Shown here: positions 1-7,230 of the stretch, one piece after another
Numbering within the stretch: position 1 is the first letter of the stretch
Layout: every line of letters starts with the position of its first letter
DNA from: VGEM01 sp033764265
Lineage (GTDB): Bacteria > Pseudomonadota > Alphaproteobacteria > Rhodospirillales > Rhodospirillaceae
Length of the DNA stretch: 8,106 nucleotides
NCBI GenBank assembly: GCA_033764265.1
Contig: JANRJB010000363.1
Coordinates: forward strand, 1-8,106
Direction of reading: 5' to 3'
Notes under the pieces: model-generated
The model's database searches: none
What the model was told of the DNA's origin: nothing
Seen by the model: only the letters and a program-made list of their open reading frames with translations
Translations under genes and position numbers: made by a program

Positions 1-210
1 GTCTTCGATGTCGGCGATGCCTTTGCGCTGCATCAGCTCGGCGGTGAATGCCGTCACCACGATCGGCACGTCCTGCAGGTTCTCAGCGCGCTTGCGCGTC
101 GTGACGACGATTTCCTCGATCTGCGCCGCAGCGTCGAGCGCACACGCGCACGCCAATGCCGTTGCGATGCTTGCGACGCACCACTGCCGCCGTGCCCCAG
201 TCCCCTTCAT
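1..210 (-). CDS. TonB-dependent receptor, N-terminal fragment (cut by window edge)
   Basis: This is the first 70 codons of an outer-membrane TonB-dependent receptor; the rest lies beyond position 1. Residues 1-30 read as a Sec signal peptide, with Arg-Arg near the N-terminus, an Ala/Cys-rich hydrophobic core and an Ala-Ala-Ala-Gln end. Next come a TonB-box-like IEEIVVTTRKR stretch and the start of the plug domain (ENLQDVPIVVTAFTAE). Residues 31-58 are identical to those of the receptor at 3268-5919 and differ at one residue from the one at 452-3016. The ATG at 210 is preferred because it places Gln30-Ile31 in the same register as both paralogues. An in-frame ATG at 222 is possible. The GGGGGA at 215-220 would be a ribosome site with a rather short spacer. 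The signal peptide is unlike the other two copies, so this copy is more diverged before the mature part. The substrate is unknown. Confidence 0.88.
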   Translation of the reverse strand, partial: MKGTGARRQWCVASIATALACACALDAAAQIEEIVVTTRKRAENLQDVPIVVTAFTAELMQRKGIADIED

Positions 211-271
211 ATCGTCCCCCATCGCGCCCGCACCCAGCCCGGCGCACCGATCCTTCGGCCCGCCCGACTGA

Positions 272-283
272 TTGATATATCAA
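272..283. promoter_or_regulatory. Perfect 12-bp palindrome, candidate operator
   Basis: TTGATATATCAA equals its own reverse complement. It sits in a short AT-rich patch in otherwise GC-rich DNA, about 60 bases before the start of the receptor at 1-210. It would cover the transcription start predicted from the -10-like box at 289-294, the usual place for a repressor site. The form resembles operators of dimeric helix-turn-helix regulators such as the GntR family, but no regulator is encoded here. I saw no matching palindrome upstream of the other two receptors. The regulatory role is inference. Confidence 0.35.
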
Positions 284-288
284 CATAT

Positions 289-318
289 TTTATAACAATA
301 CGGGCGAAGTGGATATAA
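289..318 (-). promoter_or_regulatory. Candidate promoter of the receptor at 1-210
   Basis: On the minus strand a TATAAA -10-like hexamer (289-294) lies 18 bases downstream of a weak TTATAT -35-like hexamer (313-318). The region lies between the terminator at 397-426 and the start codon at 210, so a promoter is expected here because the upstream unit is terminated. The local AT-richness supports the -10 box. The -35 match is poor (3 of 6), so an activator or another sigma factor is possible. Confidence 0.35.
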
Positions 319-396
319 GGGTGTGGTCCCGCCGTCCGGTGCAAGTACGGTCACAACCGTTCAACGAATCTTGCGGGATGAAATGATCGAGACGCG

Positions 397-426
397 AAAA
401 CCCCCGCCGGATCGCTCCGGCGGGGG
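397..426 (-). terminator. Intrinsic terminator of the receptor at 452-3016
   Basis: On the minus strand a 10-bp perfect GC-rich stem (CCCCCGCCGG with CCGGCGGGGG; 417-426 and 401-410) encloses a 6-base loop and runs directly into TTTT (397-400). It starts about 25 bases after the stop codon of the receptor gene. The T-run is only on the minus-strand side, so it works in that direction. Confidence 0.9.
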
Positions 427-451
427 CTGAAACGCGAACCAACCGCGGCGC

Positions 452-3016
452 TTAGAACTTATAGGTCGCGCGCATCCCAAACTGCCGTTTGTCGGGCAAC
501 GATGCAGTGAAGTGGTTGGGCAGCACGAAGTTGAAGCGGCCGGCGCTGAGCGGCGGGATGAAATTGCAGGGCGGCCCGCCCAGGCAGTAGGACCGGGCGA
601 AGTCCGGCGAGGCGAATCCGGTCTTGATCTTGTCGTCGTCGAACACGTTGTTGACGTAGCCGACGATCTCCCAGCCCTGTTCGCTGGTGAAGCCGGCGCG
701 GGCGTCGACCAGCCAGTACGAGCGGAAGAAGAAGTTTTCGTCCTCGGTGTCGTAGCGCTTGCTGGTGTAGTTGACGCTGGCCTCGATGAAGTAGTCGACC
801 CCGTCGGCGAACGGCGCGGTCCAGGTCGGCGTCAGCTGCAGCGAGTGGGTCGGCTGGTCCTCAAGCTTGTTGCCCGAGCGGTCGACTTCGCAGGTCGTGA
901 ACGGCGCGGTCGGTTGCAGCTGGGCATTGAGCGGGATGCAATTGCCGGCATTGGTGATCGAACCCAGGCTGGCCACCGTGGTCTTGAAGTCCTTGTACTT
1001 GCCGTCCAGCAGCGTGTAGCCCAGCGACGCCGTCAGGTTGTCGGAGAAAGCGAAACCGGCGTCCACTTCCCAACCGTACACCCGCGCCGAAGACGCGTTG
1101 ATGATGCGCGTGCCGAGCGAACCGTTGGGCAGCAGCAGCTGCGTGGAGATCTGCTTGTCGGAGAAGTCCTGGTAGTAAACCGCGGAATTGATCTGCAGCT
1201 TGTTGTCCATCCAGTCGGACTTCAGGCCCGCCTCGTAAACCCAGATTTTCTCGGCCTCGAAGCGGTTGTCGGCTTCGCTGATGCCGGCCGCGCCGCCCGA
1301 AATGGTCGACACGCCACCCGGCTTCACACCCTTGGCGGCCGAGGCGTAGATCAGCATGTCCTCGGTCGGGGTGTAATTGATCGAGAACCGCGGCGCCCAG
1401 AACTTGCTGCGGGTTTCCGGGAAGATCGGCGCGCCGACGACCTGATTAACCCTGAACACCGGCGGCAGGGGCGGTCCGGGCAGCGAAACGCAGCGGGTGG
1501 TCACGCCGTCAAGCTGCAGCGGACGGAACGGCAGCGATGCGCCCATGAACTGGCAGCCGAGCGTCTTGTCGACTGTGGCGGGCGCGACCAGATCTTCATC
1601 TTCCCAGGTGTGGCGCAATTCGACCGACAGGTTCAGCTGCTCGGTGATGTCGTACTCGACCAGACCGTAAATCGAGTAGTGGTGCGTGTCGCGGACATAC
1701 AGTTCGCTGGCGAACGGGCGGTCGGTGCCGATCTGCCTGACCAGTGGGCCACAAGTGAAGCCGGTCGGCACGAAACAGGTGAACGACAGGTTGTCCTGGC
1801 GCGCGGTCTCGTTCCAGAACATCGCACCCGCGGTCCATTGCAGCGGGCCATCGGACTGGCTTTGCAGGCGAATTTCTTCGCTCAGCAATCGCACGTCGGT
1901 GACGAAATTGGTTTCCGCCGCGATGCCGATGGCGTTGAAGTCGCCCTGGCGCTGGGCGTCCTCGAACTGCGTGGTGCGGGCGTCGCCGTAATGCGAGATC
2001 GAGGTGAACAGCACCTCGTTCATGTCGTATTCCAGCCGCAGCGTGGCGCGCCAGATGCGCCGGTCGTTGCCCGGATAATCTTCGCCGGTGCGCGGGTTGC
2101 GGCTCATCCGCACGGTCACGTCGCTGGCGTCGGGCGCCGGGCCGGTCAGGATCGGGAACACGCCGTTCAGGCGCGGGTTGGCGAGGAACTGTGCCGCCGC
2201 GGGAATCGGCGCGTTGGTGTTGGCCGCGATCTGCGCGCGCGCCTGAGGATCGAAGTGGTCGTCGGAGTACTCGACGCGGGCGGTGGCCTTGAGCGCATCC
2301 GAAGGCGTCCACACGCCCGAGAGCGCCACGCCTTCGCCTTCGCCGCCGCCGATTTTCTCGCCGGAGACGGAGTTGCGATAGTAGCCCGAGAAGTGCCACA
2401 GGGCGGCGTTGATGCCCAGGCTGAGCCGGTCCTCGATCACCGGTCCGCTGACGCCCGCCCGGCCTTCGATCTTTCCGTAGCTGCCGATGTCGATGTTGGC
2501 GGTGCCCTCGACCTCGTCGCCCGGCTTCTTGGTGATGTAGTTGATCGCGCCGGCGAACGCAGAGCGGCCGAATAGGGCGGAGTGCGGGCCCTTGACGATT
2601 TCGATGCGCTCGACATCGAACAGGCGCGGATTGATCAGGAACGAGCTGCCGGCGGTGTTGATCGCCTCTGAGGAAATGTCGACGTCGTCCTGGAGGAAGG
2701 CGACGTTGGGGCGGCCACGTGTGGGTGACAGGCCGCGCACCACGATGCGGGTGTCCTGCGCCGAGAAGCCCTCATCGAACTGCACGCCGGATGTGTACTT
2801 GATGACGTCGTCGAGTTCAGACAGGCCGCGGCGCTGCAGTGTTTCGGCGGTGAACGCCGTCACCACGATCGGCACATCTTGAAGGTTTTCCGCCCGCTTG
2901 CGGGTGGTGACGATGATTTCCTCAATCTGGCCGAAGGCTTCGCCGGCGATCCCGGTTAGCATGGTGGTCGCTAGACAGGCCGCGCCGATGCGGCGCGCGA
3001 AAATCGCATTAGTCAT
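452..3016 (-). CDS. TonB-dependent outer-membrane receptor, 854 aa
   Basis: This is a complete outer-membrane receptor that imports a substrate using energy from TonB-ExbB-ExbD. Residues 1-30 form a signal peptide ending EAFGQ. A TonB-box-like segment EEIIVTTRKR is at 32-41. The plug domain spans roughly 43-165, with RGLSPTRGRPNVA (94-106) and the typical ERIEIVKGPHSALFGRSAFAGAINYITKKP (136-165). The rest is a beta-barrel with alternating strands and long loops, ending QFGMRATYKF; a terminal Phe is the standard barrel-assembly signal. Eight cysteines of the mature protein fall in four close pairs (414/422, 488/509, 693/709, 811/817) in predicted loops. The start at 3016 is chosen for its ribosome site and signal peptide; the frame stays open upstream to 3250, but that would run into the previous gene's terminator. 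It is a paralogue of its upstream neighbour, with ungapped alignment over residues 1-168. The substrate is not assignable: no transport or catabolic partner is adjacent. Confidence 0.95.
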   Translation of the reverse strand: MTNAIFARRIGAACLATTMLTGIAGEAFGQIEEIIVTTRKRAENLQDVPIVVTAFTAETLQRRGLSELDDVIKYTSGVQFDEGFSAQDTRIVVRGLSPTRGRPNVAFLQDDVDISSEAINTAGSSFLINPRLFDVERIEIVKGPHSALFGRSAFAGAINYITKKPGDEVEGTANIDIGSYGKIEGRAGVSGPVIEDRLSLGINAALWHFSGYYRNSVSGEKIGGGEGEGVALSGVWTPSDALKATARVEYSDDHFDPQARAQIAANTNAPIPAAAQFLANPRLNGVFPILTGPAPDASDVTVRMSRNPRTGEDYPGNDRRIWRATLRLEYDMNEVLFTSISHYGDARTTQFEDAQRQGDFNAIGIAAETNFVTDVRLLSEEIRLQSQSDGPLQWTAGAMFWNETARQDNLSFTCFVPTGFTCGPLVRQIGTDRPFASELYVRDTHHYSIYGLVEYDITEQLNLSVELRHTWEDEDLVAPATVDKTLGCQFMGASLPFRPLQLDGVTTRCVSLPGPPLPPVFRVNQVVGAPIFPETRSKFWAPRFSINYTPTEDMLIYASAAKGVKPGGVSTISGGAAGISEADNRFEAEKIWVYEAGLKSDWMDNKLQINSAVYYQDFSDKQISTQLLLPNGSLGTRIINASSARVYGWEVDAGFAFSDNLTASLGYTLLDGKYKDFKTTVASLGSITNAGNCIPLNAQLQPTAPFTTCEVDRSGNKLEDQPTHSLQLTPTWTAPFADGVDYFIEASVNYTSKRYDTEDENFFFRSYWLVDARAGFTSEQGWEIVGYVNNVFDDDKIKTGFASPDFARSYCLGGPPCNFIPPLSAGRFNFVLPNHFTASLPDKRQFGMRATYKF
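2514..2638. repeat. Plug-domain segment nearly identical to 5417-5541 (copy A)
   Basis: This 125-base stretch, coding for the end of the plug domain, aligns without gaps to 5417-5541 with 11 mismatches by my count. It contains exact shared runs of 26, 23 and 24 bases (from 2514, 2580 and 2615). Surrounding barrel sequence is much less alike. It reflects gene duplication with either strong constraint or gene conversion. Confidence 0.8.
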
Positions 3017-3023
3017 TTCGCAA

Positions 3024-3029
3024 TTCCCC
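3024..3029 (-). promoter_or_regulatory. Ribosome binding site deciding the start at 3016
   Basis: GGGGAA on the minus strand lies 7 bases before the ATG at 3016. The upstream neighbour has a similar GGGGA at 5929-5933, 9 bases before its ATG. This site, together with the signal peptide that follows at once, supports starting the receptor at 3016 and not at upstream in-frame codons. Confidence 0.6.
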
Positions 3030-3210
3030 ACTTCAAGTTCCCGGCGCCGCCCACCAGGTGGTCGCCGACCCAGGCCGGACCCATCCGGCGAATGGGCCCA
3101 TGGAACCATAATCGCGGTAAGGTTGGATATGACGAACGCACAACAGCCAGACCACTTCGTCAAATCGACCACACGGCGGTCGCGGAGAACGGCAGAACGC
3201 GCGGTCAACG

Positions 3211-3240
3211 AAAAACCCCTCCCGGCCGGGCCGGAAGGGG
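3211..3240 (-). terminator. Intrinsic terminator of the receptor at 3268-5919
   Basis: On the minus strand an 11-bp stem (CCCCTTCCGGC with GCCGGGAGGGG, one G-T pair) with a 3-base loop is followed directly by TTTTT (3211-3215). It begins 27 bases after the stop codon. It separates this receptor from the next one downstream, which must then use a promoter within about 3017-3210; I could not pick a convincing one there. Confidence 0.92.
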
Positions 3241-3267
3241 TCAGTCGCAATTCCGAACGTCAGTGGC

Positions 3268-5919
3268 TCAGAACTTGTAGCTGGCGCGGACACCGAACTG
3301 CCGCTTGTCGGGCAGGTTGGCCGTGAAGTTGCTGGGCAGCACCAGGGTGAAGGGCCCCGGCACGATAATCGCCGACAGGCCCGGGAAGTCGGTGTTGGCC
3401 AGACCGGCCTTAATCGTGTCGTCGTTGAACACGTTGTCGACGTAGGCGGTGACGGCCCAGGAGTCGGCTTCGACGCCGCTGCGGATGTCAGCCGACCAGA
3501 AGCCCTGCAAGAAGCTGCGCTGGTCGTCATCGGCGTAGCGCTTGCTTTGCGCCTGGGCGCTGAACTCCGACACCCAGCTCATGTCGCCGCCGATGTCCTG
3601 GCGGAACAATACGTTCAGCTGCAGCGAGTGCGTCGGCGCAAACTCAAGCTTGTGGCCCGACTTGTCGACGTCGCAGGTGCGTGCAGCAATCACAGCGCCC
3701 GGCGCTGGCAGGGCGGTCGGGTTGACGACGGTTCGCGACGAACCGTCGGGCAGGCGGTAGGTGACGACCGGCGTGCAATTCTGGCTGCGCACGATCGGGT
3801 TGGCGCCGCCGGTGCGGACCACGAAGTCCTTGTACTTGGCGTCCAACCACGAATAGCCGAGCGACAGGCTCAACTGGTCGGTGGGCTGATAAGCAGACTC
3901 GAGGTCGACGCCATAAACGCGCGCCGAGGCGGCGTTGACGATGCGGGTGCCCAGCGTACCGTTGGGCAGCACAATCTGGGTCGAAGCCTGCTTGTCGGTG
4001 AAATCCTGGTAAAATGCCGCGCCGTTCAACAGGGCCTTGCCGTCGAGGAAATTGGATTTCCAGCCGCCTTCGTAGACCCACATCTTTTCGCGCTCATACT
4101 CCAAGTTCTCGCGCACAAAGCCCTGGTTGCCGCCGCCGAGCGTTGAGATACCGCCCGGTTTGATGCCTTCGGCCACCGAGGCGTACAGCAACAGGTCGTC
4201 GTTGACCTGGAAGTTCAGGCCGACGCGCGGAGTCCAATATTTCTCGGTGCGCAAGGCACCGATGGTCGAGCCTGCTTCGCGCGTGAAGCAGCGGGGCTGG
4301 GTGGTGGCCGGCGGCACGGGGGAACAGCCGGCGGGCGCCGGACCGGGCCCGATGATGCCGTAGGGATCGATCGAATGCGTGAAGGTCGGGCCCTTGGTGT
4401 GCTCGCGTTCCCATGTGCGCCGGATCTCGACGTTGATGGCGAACTGCTCGGTGATGTCGTACTCGGCCATCGCGTAGATCGACGAATGAAACGTGTTGCG
4501 GCCCCAGTTCTCCGGGTTGTTGGGCAGTGTCACGCCGACTTGGCTGACGTAGCGGCCGCAATTGTCGGCCGGGTTGCCAGCCGGGATGGTGAGCGCCCCG
4601 ATGCGCTGCGGGAACGTGGTGAAGCAGGTCAGCGACGCGCTGAGCTGATTGGCATTCTCGTTCCAGTACAGTCCGCCGGCGGTCCATTGCAGCGGGCTTT
4701 CGTCGTCATTGGACTGCAAGCGCAGTTCCTGGCTGACAAGCCGCGTCAACGTATCGAAATTGATTTCCTGAGCGACCGGCAGGTTGCGGATATCGCCGGT
4801 GTTGGCCAGCTCCAGGAACTGCTGAGTATCGCCGCGGCCGTAATGCGTCAGCGAGGTGAAGTCCACCATCGAGAACTGCGCATCGACGCGCAGGGTGGCA
4901 CGGAAGATCTCGCGATCGACGCCCGGATAGTCGACGCCCGGGGTTCGCGGGTTCGGGCTGACGTTGGCCACAAGGTTGACCGAGCGACGGTCGGGGATTC
5001 CGCCGTCGACGATCGGGAACGTGGTCAGCACCGGGCTAACCAGGAAGCCACGCGTGGCGGGCGAGCCGCCGGCGGCGGCCGACACGTCGGTGCGGACGTT
5101 GGCCGGCACGGCTTCGTTCAGGTTGGGCTTGATGACGCCGCGGGCCAGCGGATCGGCGCTGTCGTCGGTGTATTCGACGCGGCCAGTGATCTTGACCATG
5201 TCGGAATTGTTCCACACCGCCGTCGCCGCCAAACCCTGGCCTTCGTAGCCGCCCAGGCGCTTGTTGGTGAGGGCGTTCTTGTGGAAGCCCTCGAAATTCC
5301 AGTAGGCGGCGTTGGCACCCACCGACAGTCCGGTGCCCTCGATCGGGCCGCTGGCGCTGGCCTTGACTTCGGCCCTGCCGCGCATGCCGGCCTCGACCGA
5401 CACCTTGGCCTCGAATTCGTCGCCCGGCTTCTTGGTGATGTAATTGATGGCGCCGGCGAACGCCGAGCGGCCGTACAGGGCCGAGTGCGGGCCCTTGACG
5501 ATTTCAACACGCTCCATATCGAACAGGCGCGGATTGATCAGAAGCGATCCGCCCGCCGACTGCAGCGCTTCCGACGAGATGTCGATGTCGTCCTGCAGCA
5601 CCGCGACGTTGGGCCGGCCGCGCGTCGGCGACAGACCGCGGATGGTCACACGCTGATCCTGCGGCACGAACGCTTCGTTGATCTGGACGCCGGGCGTGTA
5701 CTTCAGCACGTCCTGGAGCGTGCCGATGCCCTTCCGTTCAAGGTTTTCGGCGGTGAACGCGGTCACGACGATCGGCACGTCCTGCAGATTTTCCGCCCGT
5801 TTGCGGGTGGTAACGACGATTTCCTCGATCTGCGCGAATGCCTCGCCAGCGATCCCGCCGAGCATGCTGGTAGCCAACAGCGCAGCCAACAAGGCGCGCT
5901 TGGACGGTGCGGTGGTCAT
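3268..5919 (-). CDS. TonB-dependent outer-membrane receptor, 883 aa
   Basis: This is a complete TonB-dependent receptor of the outer membrane. Residues 1-30 are a clear signal peptide (KRALLAALLATSMLGG core, ending AFAQ). EEIVVTTRKR at 32-41 is the TonB-box-like segment. The plug lies at about 43-165, with RGLSPTRGRPNVA and ERVEIVKGPHSALYGRSAFAGAINYITKKP. The barrel follows and ends QFGVRASYKF with terminal Phe. Barrel landmarks shared with the downstream paralogue include GIKPGG (585-590), KMWVYE (612-617) and LGTRIVNAASARVYG (656-670). Six cysteines form three close pairs (432/454, 532/544, 715/749) at positions equivalent to three of the paralogue's four pairs; the last pair is missing. 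The start is supported by GGGGA at 5929-5933 and the signal peptide. No terminator is visible between the upstream hydrolase gene and this one, so some read-through is possible across the 205-base gap. The substrate is unknown. Confidence 0.95.
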   Translation of the reverse strand: MTTAPSKRALLAALLATSMLGGIAGEAFAQIEEIVVTTRKRAENLQDVPIVVTAFTAENLERKGIGTLQDVLKYTPGVQINEAFVPQDQRVTIRGLSPTRGRPNVAVLQDDIDISSEALQSAGGSLLINPRLFDMERVEIVKGPHSALYGRSAFAGAINYITKKPGDEFEAKVSVEAGMRGRAEVKASASGPIEGTGLSVGANAAYWNFEGFHKNALTNKRLGGYEGQGLAATAVWNNSDMVKITGRVEYTDDSADPLARGVIKPNLNEAVPANVRTDVSAAAGGSPATRGFLVSPVLTTFPIVDGGIPDRRSVNLVANVSPNPRTPGVDYPGVDREIFRATLRVDAQFSMVDFTSLTHYGRGDTQQFLELANTGDIRNLPVAQEINFDTLTRLVSQELRLQSNDDESPLQWTAGGLYWNENANQLSASLTCFTTFPQRIGALTIPAGNPADNCGRYVSQVGVTLPNNPENWGRNTFHSSIYAMAEYDITEQFAINVEIRRTWEREHTKGPTFTHSIDPYGIIGPGPAPAGCSPVPPATTQPRCFTREAGSTIGALRTEKYWTPRVGLNFQVNDDLLLYASVAEGIKPGGISTLGGGNQGFVRENLEYEREKMWVYEGGWKSNFLDGKALLNGAAFYQDFTDKQASTQIVLPNGTLGTRIVNAASARVYGVDLESAYQPTDQLSLSLGYSWLDAKYKDFVVRTGGANPIVRSQNCTPVVTYRLPDGSSRTVVNPTALPAPGAVIAARTCDVDKSGHKLEFAPTHSLQLNVLFRQDIGGDMSWVSEFSAQAQSKRYADDDQRSFLQGFWSADIRSGVEADSWAVTAYVDNVFNDDTIKAGLANTDFPGLSAIIVPGPFTLVLPSNFTANLPDKRQFGVRASYKF
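5417..5541. repeat. Plug-domain segment nearly identical to 2514-2638 (copy B)
   Basis: This is the partner of the segment at 2514-2638, at a constant offset of 2903 bases, the same offset as between the two start codons. Ungapped, about 91% identical by hand count. Confidence 0.8.
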
Positions 5920-5982
5920 GTGACGATGTCCCCATATTTCCGACGCGCGACCCCCGCGCAGCCGGTCGACCCTAACATCACC

Positions 5983-6010
5983 ATGCTAACCGAGGGGTTC
6001 GTGCGCGCAA
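5983..6010 (-). promoter_or_regulatory. Candidate promoter of the receptor at 3268-5919
   Basis: On the minus strand TTGCGC (6005-6010) and TAGCAT (5983-5988) are separated by 16 bases and lie about 65 bases before the start codon. Each hexamer matches the sigma-70 consensus only partly (3 and 4 of 6). This is the best pair I found in the 205-base gap, but it is tentative. Confidence 0.28.
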
Positions 6011-6124
6011 CTCCCGGACCGTCCAGTGCGCGGTTGCGCTGAGACATTTGTCGGCAGGTGTTGCACGAAAGATACTGCACCCCGCACGGGTCGATCGAAC
6101 CGCTCCGGTTCCGAGGCGAAATGA

Positions 6125-7135
6125 TTAGAGCGACGCGTAGTATGAGAAAAACGCCGCCGCGCAACGGTTGTGCCAGGGCCAGCGGTCATGGGCGTCATGG
6201 AAGCCGATGTGCCCGCCATCGTCGGGTGTCACGGCCTGCACCGGCCGGCCCACGCCGACAGCAGCATCGTCGAGCATCGCTGCCGGAACCCAAGGGTCGT
6301 TACGCGGATGGATGATGAACGTCGGCACCGTGATGTGGCCCAACAGCGGCTTGGCGGAACTGCGGCTGTAGTAGTCCTCGGCGCCGTCAAACCCGTTCGC
6401 CGGCGCCACGATCAGATCGTCGAAGTCGTAGACCGTCACGATGCGCTGGGCGAACGCCGGGTCGACCAGGCGGTCCCGCATCGCCGGGCTGACCAAGCCG
6501 GCCTTCATGTGGCGCAGCAGGTGCCAGTGATAGACCGCATTGCGCGGTTCCATGATCCGCCGCTGCGCCGTCTTTAGGTCGATCGGCGGGGAGACCGCCA
6601 CGGCGGCCCGTACATCCGACAAACTGTCGCCTTCGGCCAGACACTTCAACAGGACGTTGCCGCCGAGCGAAATGCCCATCAACACCAGTCCATTGCGGCG
6701 CAGATCATCCGGCAGCGCGCGCAAGGTCGCCGCCAGATCGGCGCTGCGCCCGCCGTGATAGTGCTGAGTGCTCGTCGCCGCGGACGGACCGGCGCCACGC
6801 TGGTTGAGCCGCAGCACCCGAAAGCCGCGCGACAGGAAGAAAGCCGCCGAGGTCTCGATGTTCTTGCTGGCTTCGCAGCCGGTCAGGCCGTGGATCAGCA
6901 TGACGAGCGGCAGGTCGGCCGCCCGCGTCGGCTCGTTCAACAGCGCCTGGAGCGCGTCACCGGTGCCGTCGTCAAGCGGCAAGGCCAGGCGCCGGGCCGG
7001 ATACGGGCCGAAGTCCGGCGCGACATATCGCAAGGTGTTGCGGACGGTCTGCAGGTCGCCGCCGATCCATGGCAAGCGCGGCCGGAACGGCGGCAGCGTC
7101 GTGATATCGAAGCCGGGGGCGGTTCGGTCAGTCAT
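6125..7135 (-). CDS. YheT-like alpha/beta hydrolase, 336 aa
   Basis: This is an alpha/beta-fold hydrolase of the YheT family (COG0429-type), probably a cytoplasmic esterase or lipase-like enzyme of unknown natural substrate. The oxyanion-side motif IHGLTG is at 81-86, followed by the family's LRLNQRGAG (108-116). The nucleophile elbow GISLGG places Ser156 as nucleophile. RNDPWVP gives Asp280 as the likely acid and DDGGHIGF gives His309 as the base, so the triad is complete. The stretch DFDDLIVAPANGFDGAEDYY (237-256) is a hallmark that separates this family from general hydrolases. The length is typical and no signal peptide is seen. The start at 7135 has only a weak ribosome site. The gene is divergent from the one at 7231 across a 95-base gap and lies upstream of the receptor at 3268-5919 in the same direction; a shared role with the receptors is not shown. 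Confidence 0.9.
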   Translation of the reverse strand: MTDRTAPGFDITTLPPFRPRLPWIGGDLQTVRNTLRYVAPDFGPYPARRLALPLDDGTGDALQALLNEPTRAADLPLVMLIHGLTGCEASKNIETSAAFFLSRGFRVLRLNQRGAGPSAATSTQHYHGGRSADLAATLRALPDDLRRNGLVLMGISLGGNVLLKCLAEGDSLSDVRAAVAVSPPIDLKTAQRRIMEPRNAVYHWHLLRHMKAGLVSPAMRDRLVDPAFAQRIVTVYDFDDLIVAPANGFDGAEDYYSRSSAKPLLGHITVPTFIIHPRNDPWVPAAMLDDAAVGVGRPVQAVTPDDGGHIGFHDAHDRWPWHNRCAAAFFSYYASL

Positions 7136-7230
7136 GGCCCATATTTTGGCTTGCCATGGCGCGGACGCCAGCCCCGGGTTAAAGTGACTGGGCAGTTATC
7201 GCAGATCGGTCACGGCAGGGCAGACCGGCC

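Noticed and set aside
512..2575. Long open frame on the plus strand opposite the 854-residue receptor (687 codons)
   Set aside because: It is a mirror of a clear receptor gene in GC-rich DNA. The translation is Arg/Val/Ala/Gly-rich with no recognisable domain, and it lacks a ribosome site.
3017..3210. Promoter for the 854-residue receptor (for example TTGTGC with TTACCG, 17-base spacer)
   Set aside because: The -10 match is poor and several equally weak pairs exist; a promoter is expected in this stretch but cannot be placed.
3017..3250. In-frame N-terminal extension of the 854-residue receptor by 78 codons
   Set aside because: It would read through the upstream gene's terminator and put about 78 non-secretory residues before a normal signal peptide. 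The ATG at 3016 has its own ribosome site.
4375..6042. Long open frame on the plus strand opposite the 883-residue receptor (555 codons)
   Set aside because: It has the same shadow character; it resembles the other antisense frame only because the two receptors are paralogues.
6095..6124. Small hairpin (GAACC / GGTTC) just after the hydrolase gene, considered as a terminator
   Set aside because: The stem is only 5 bp and no T-run follows on the minus strand.
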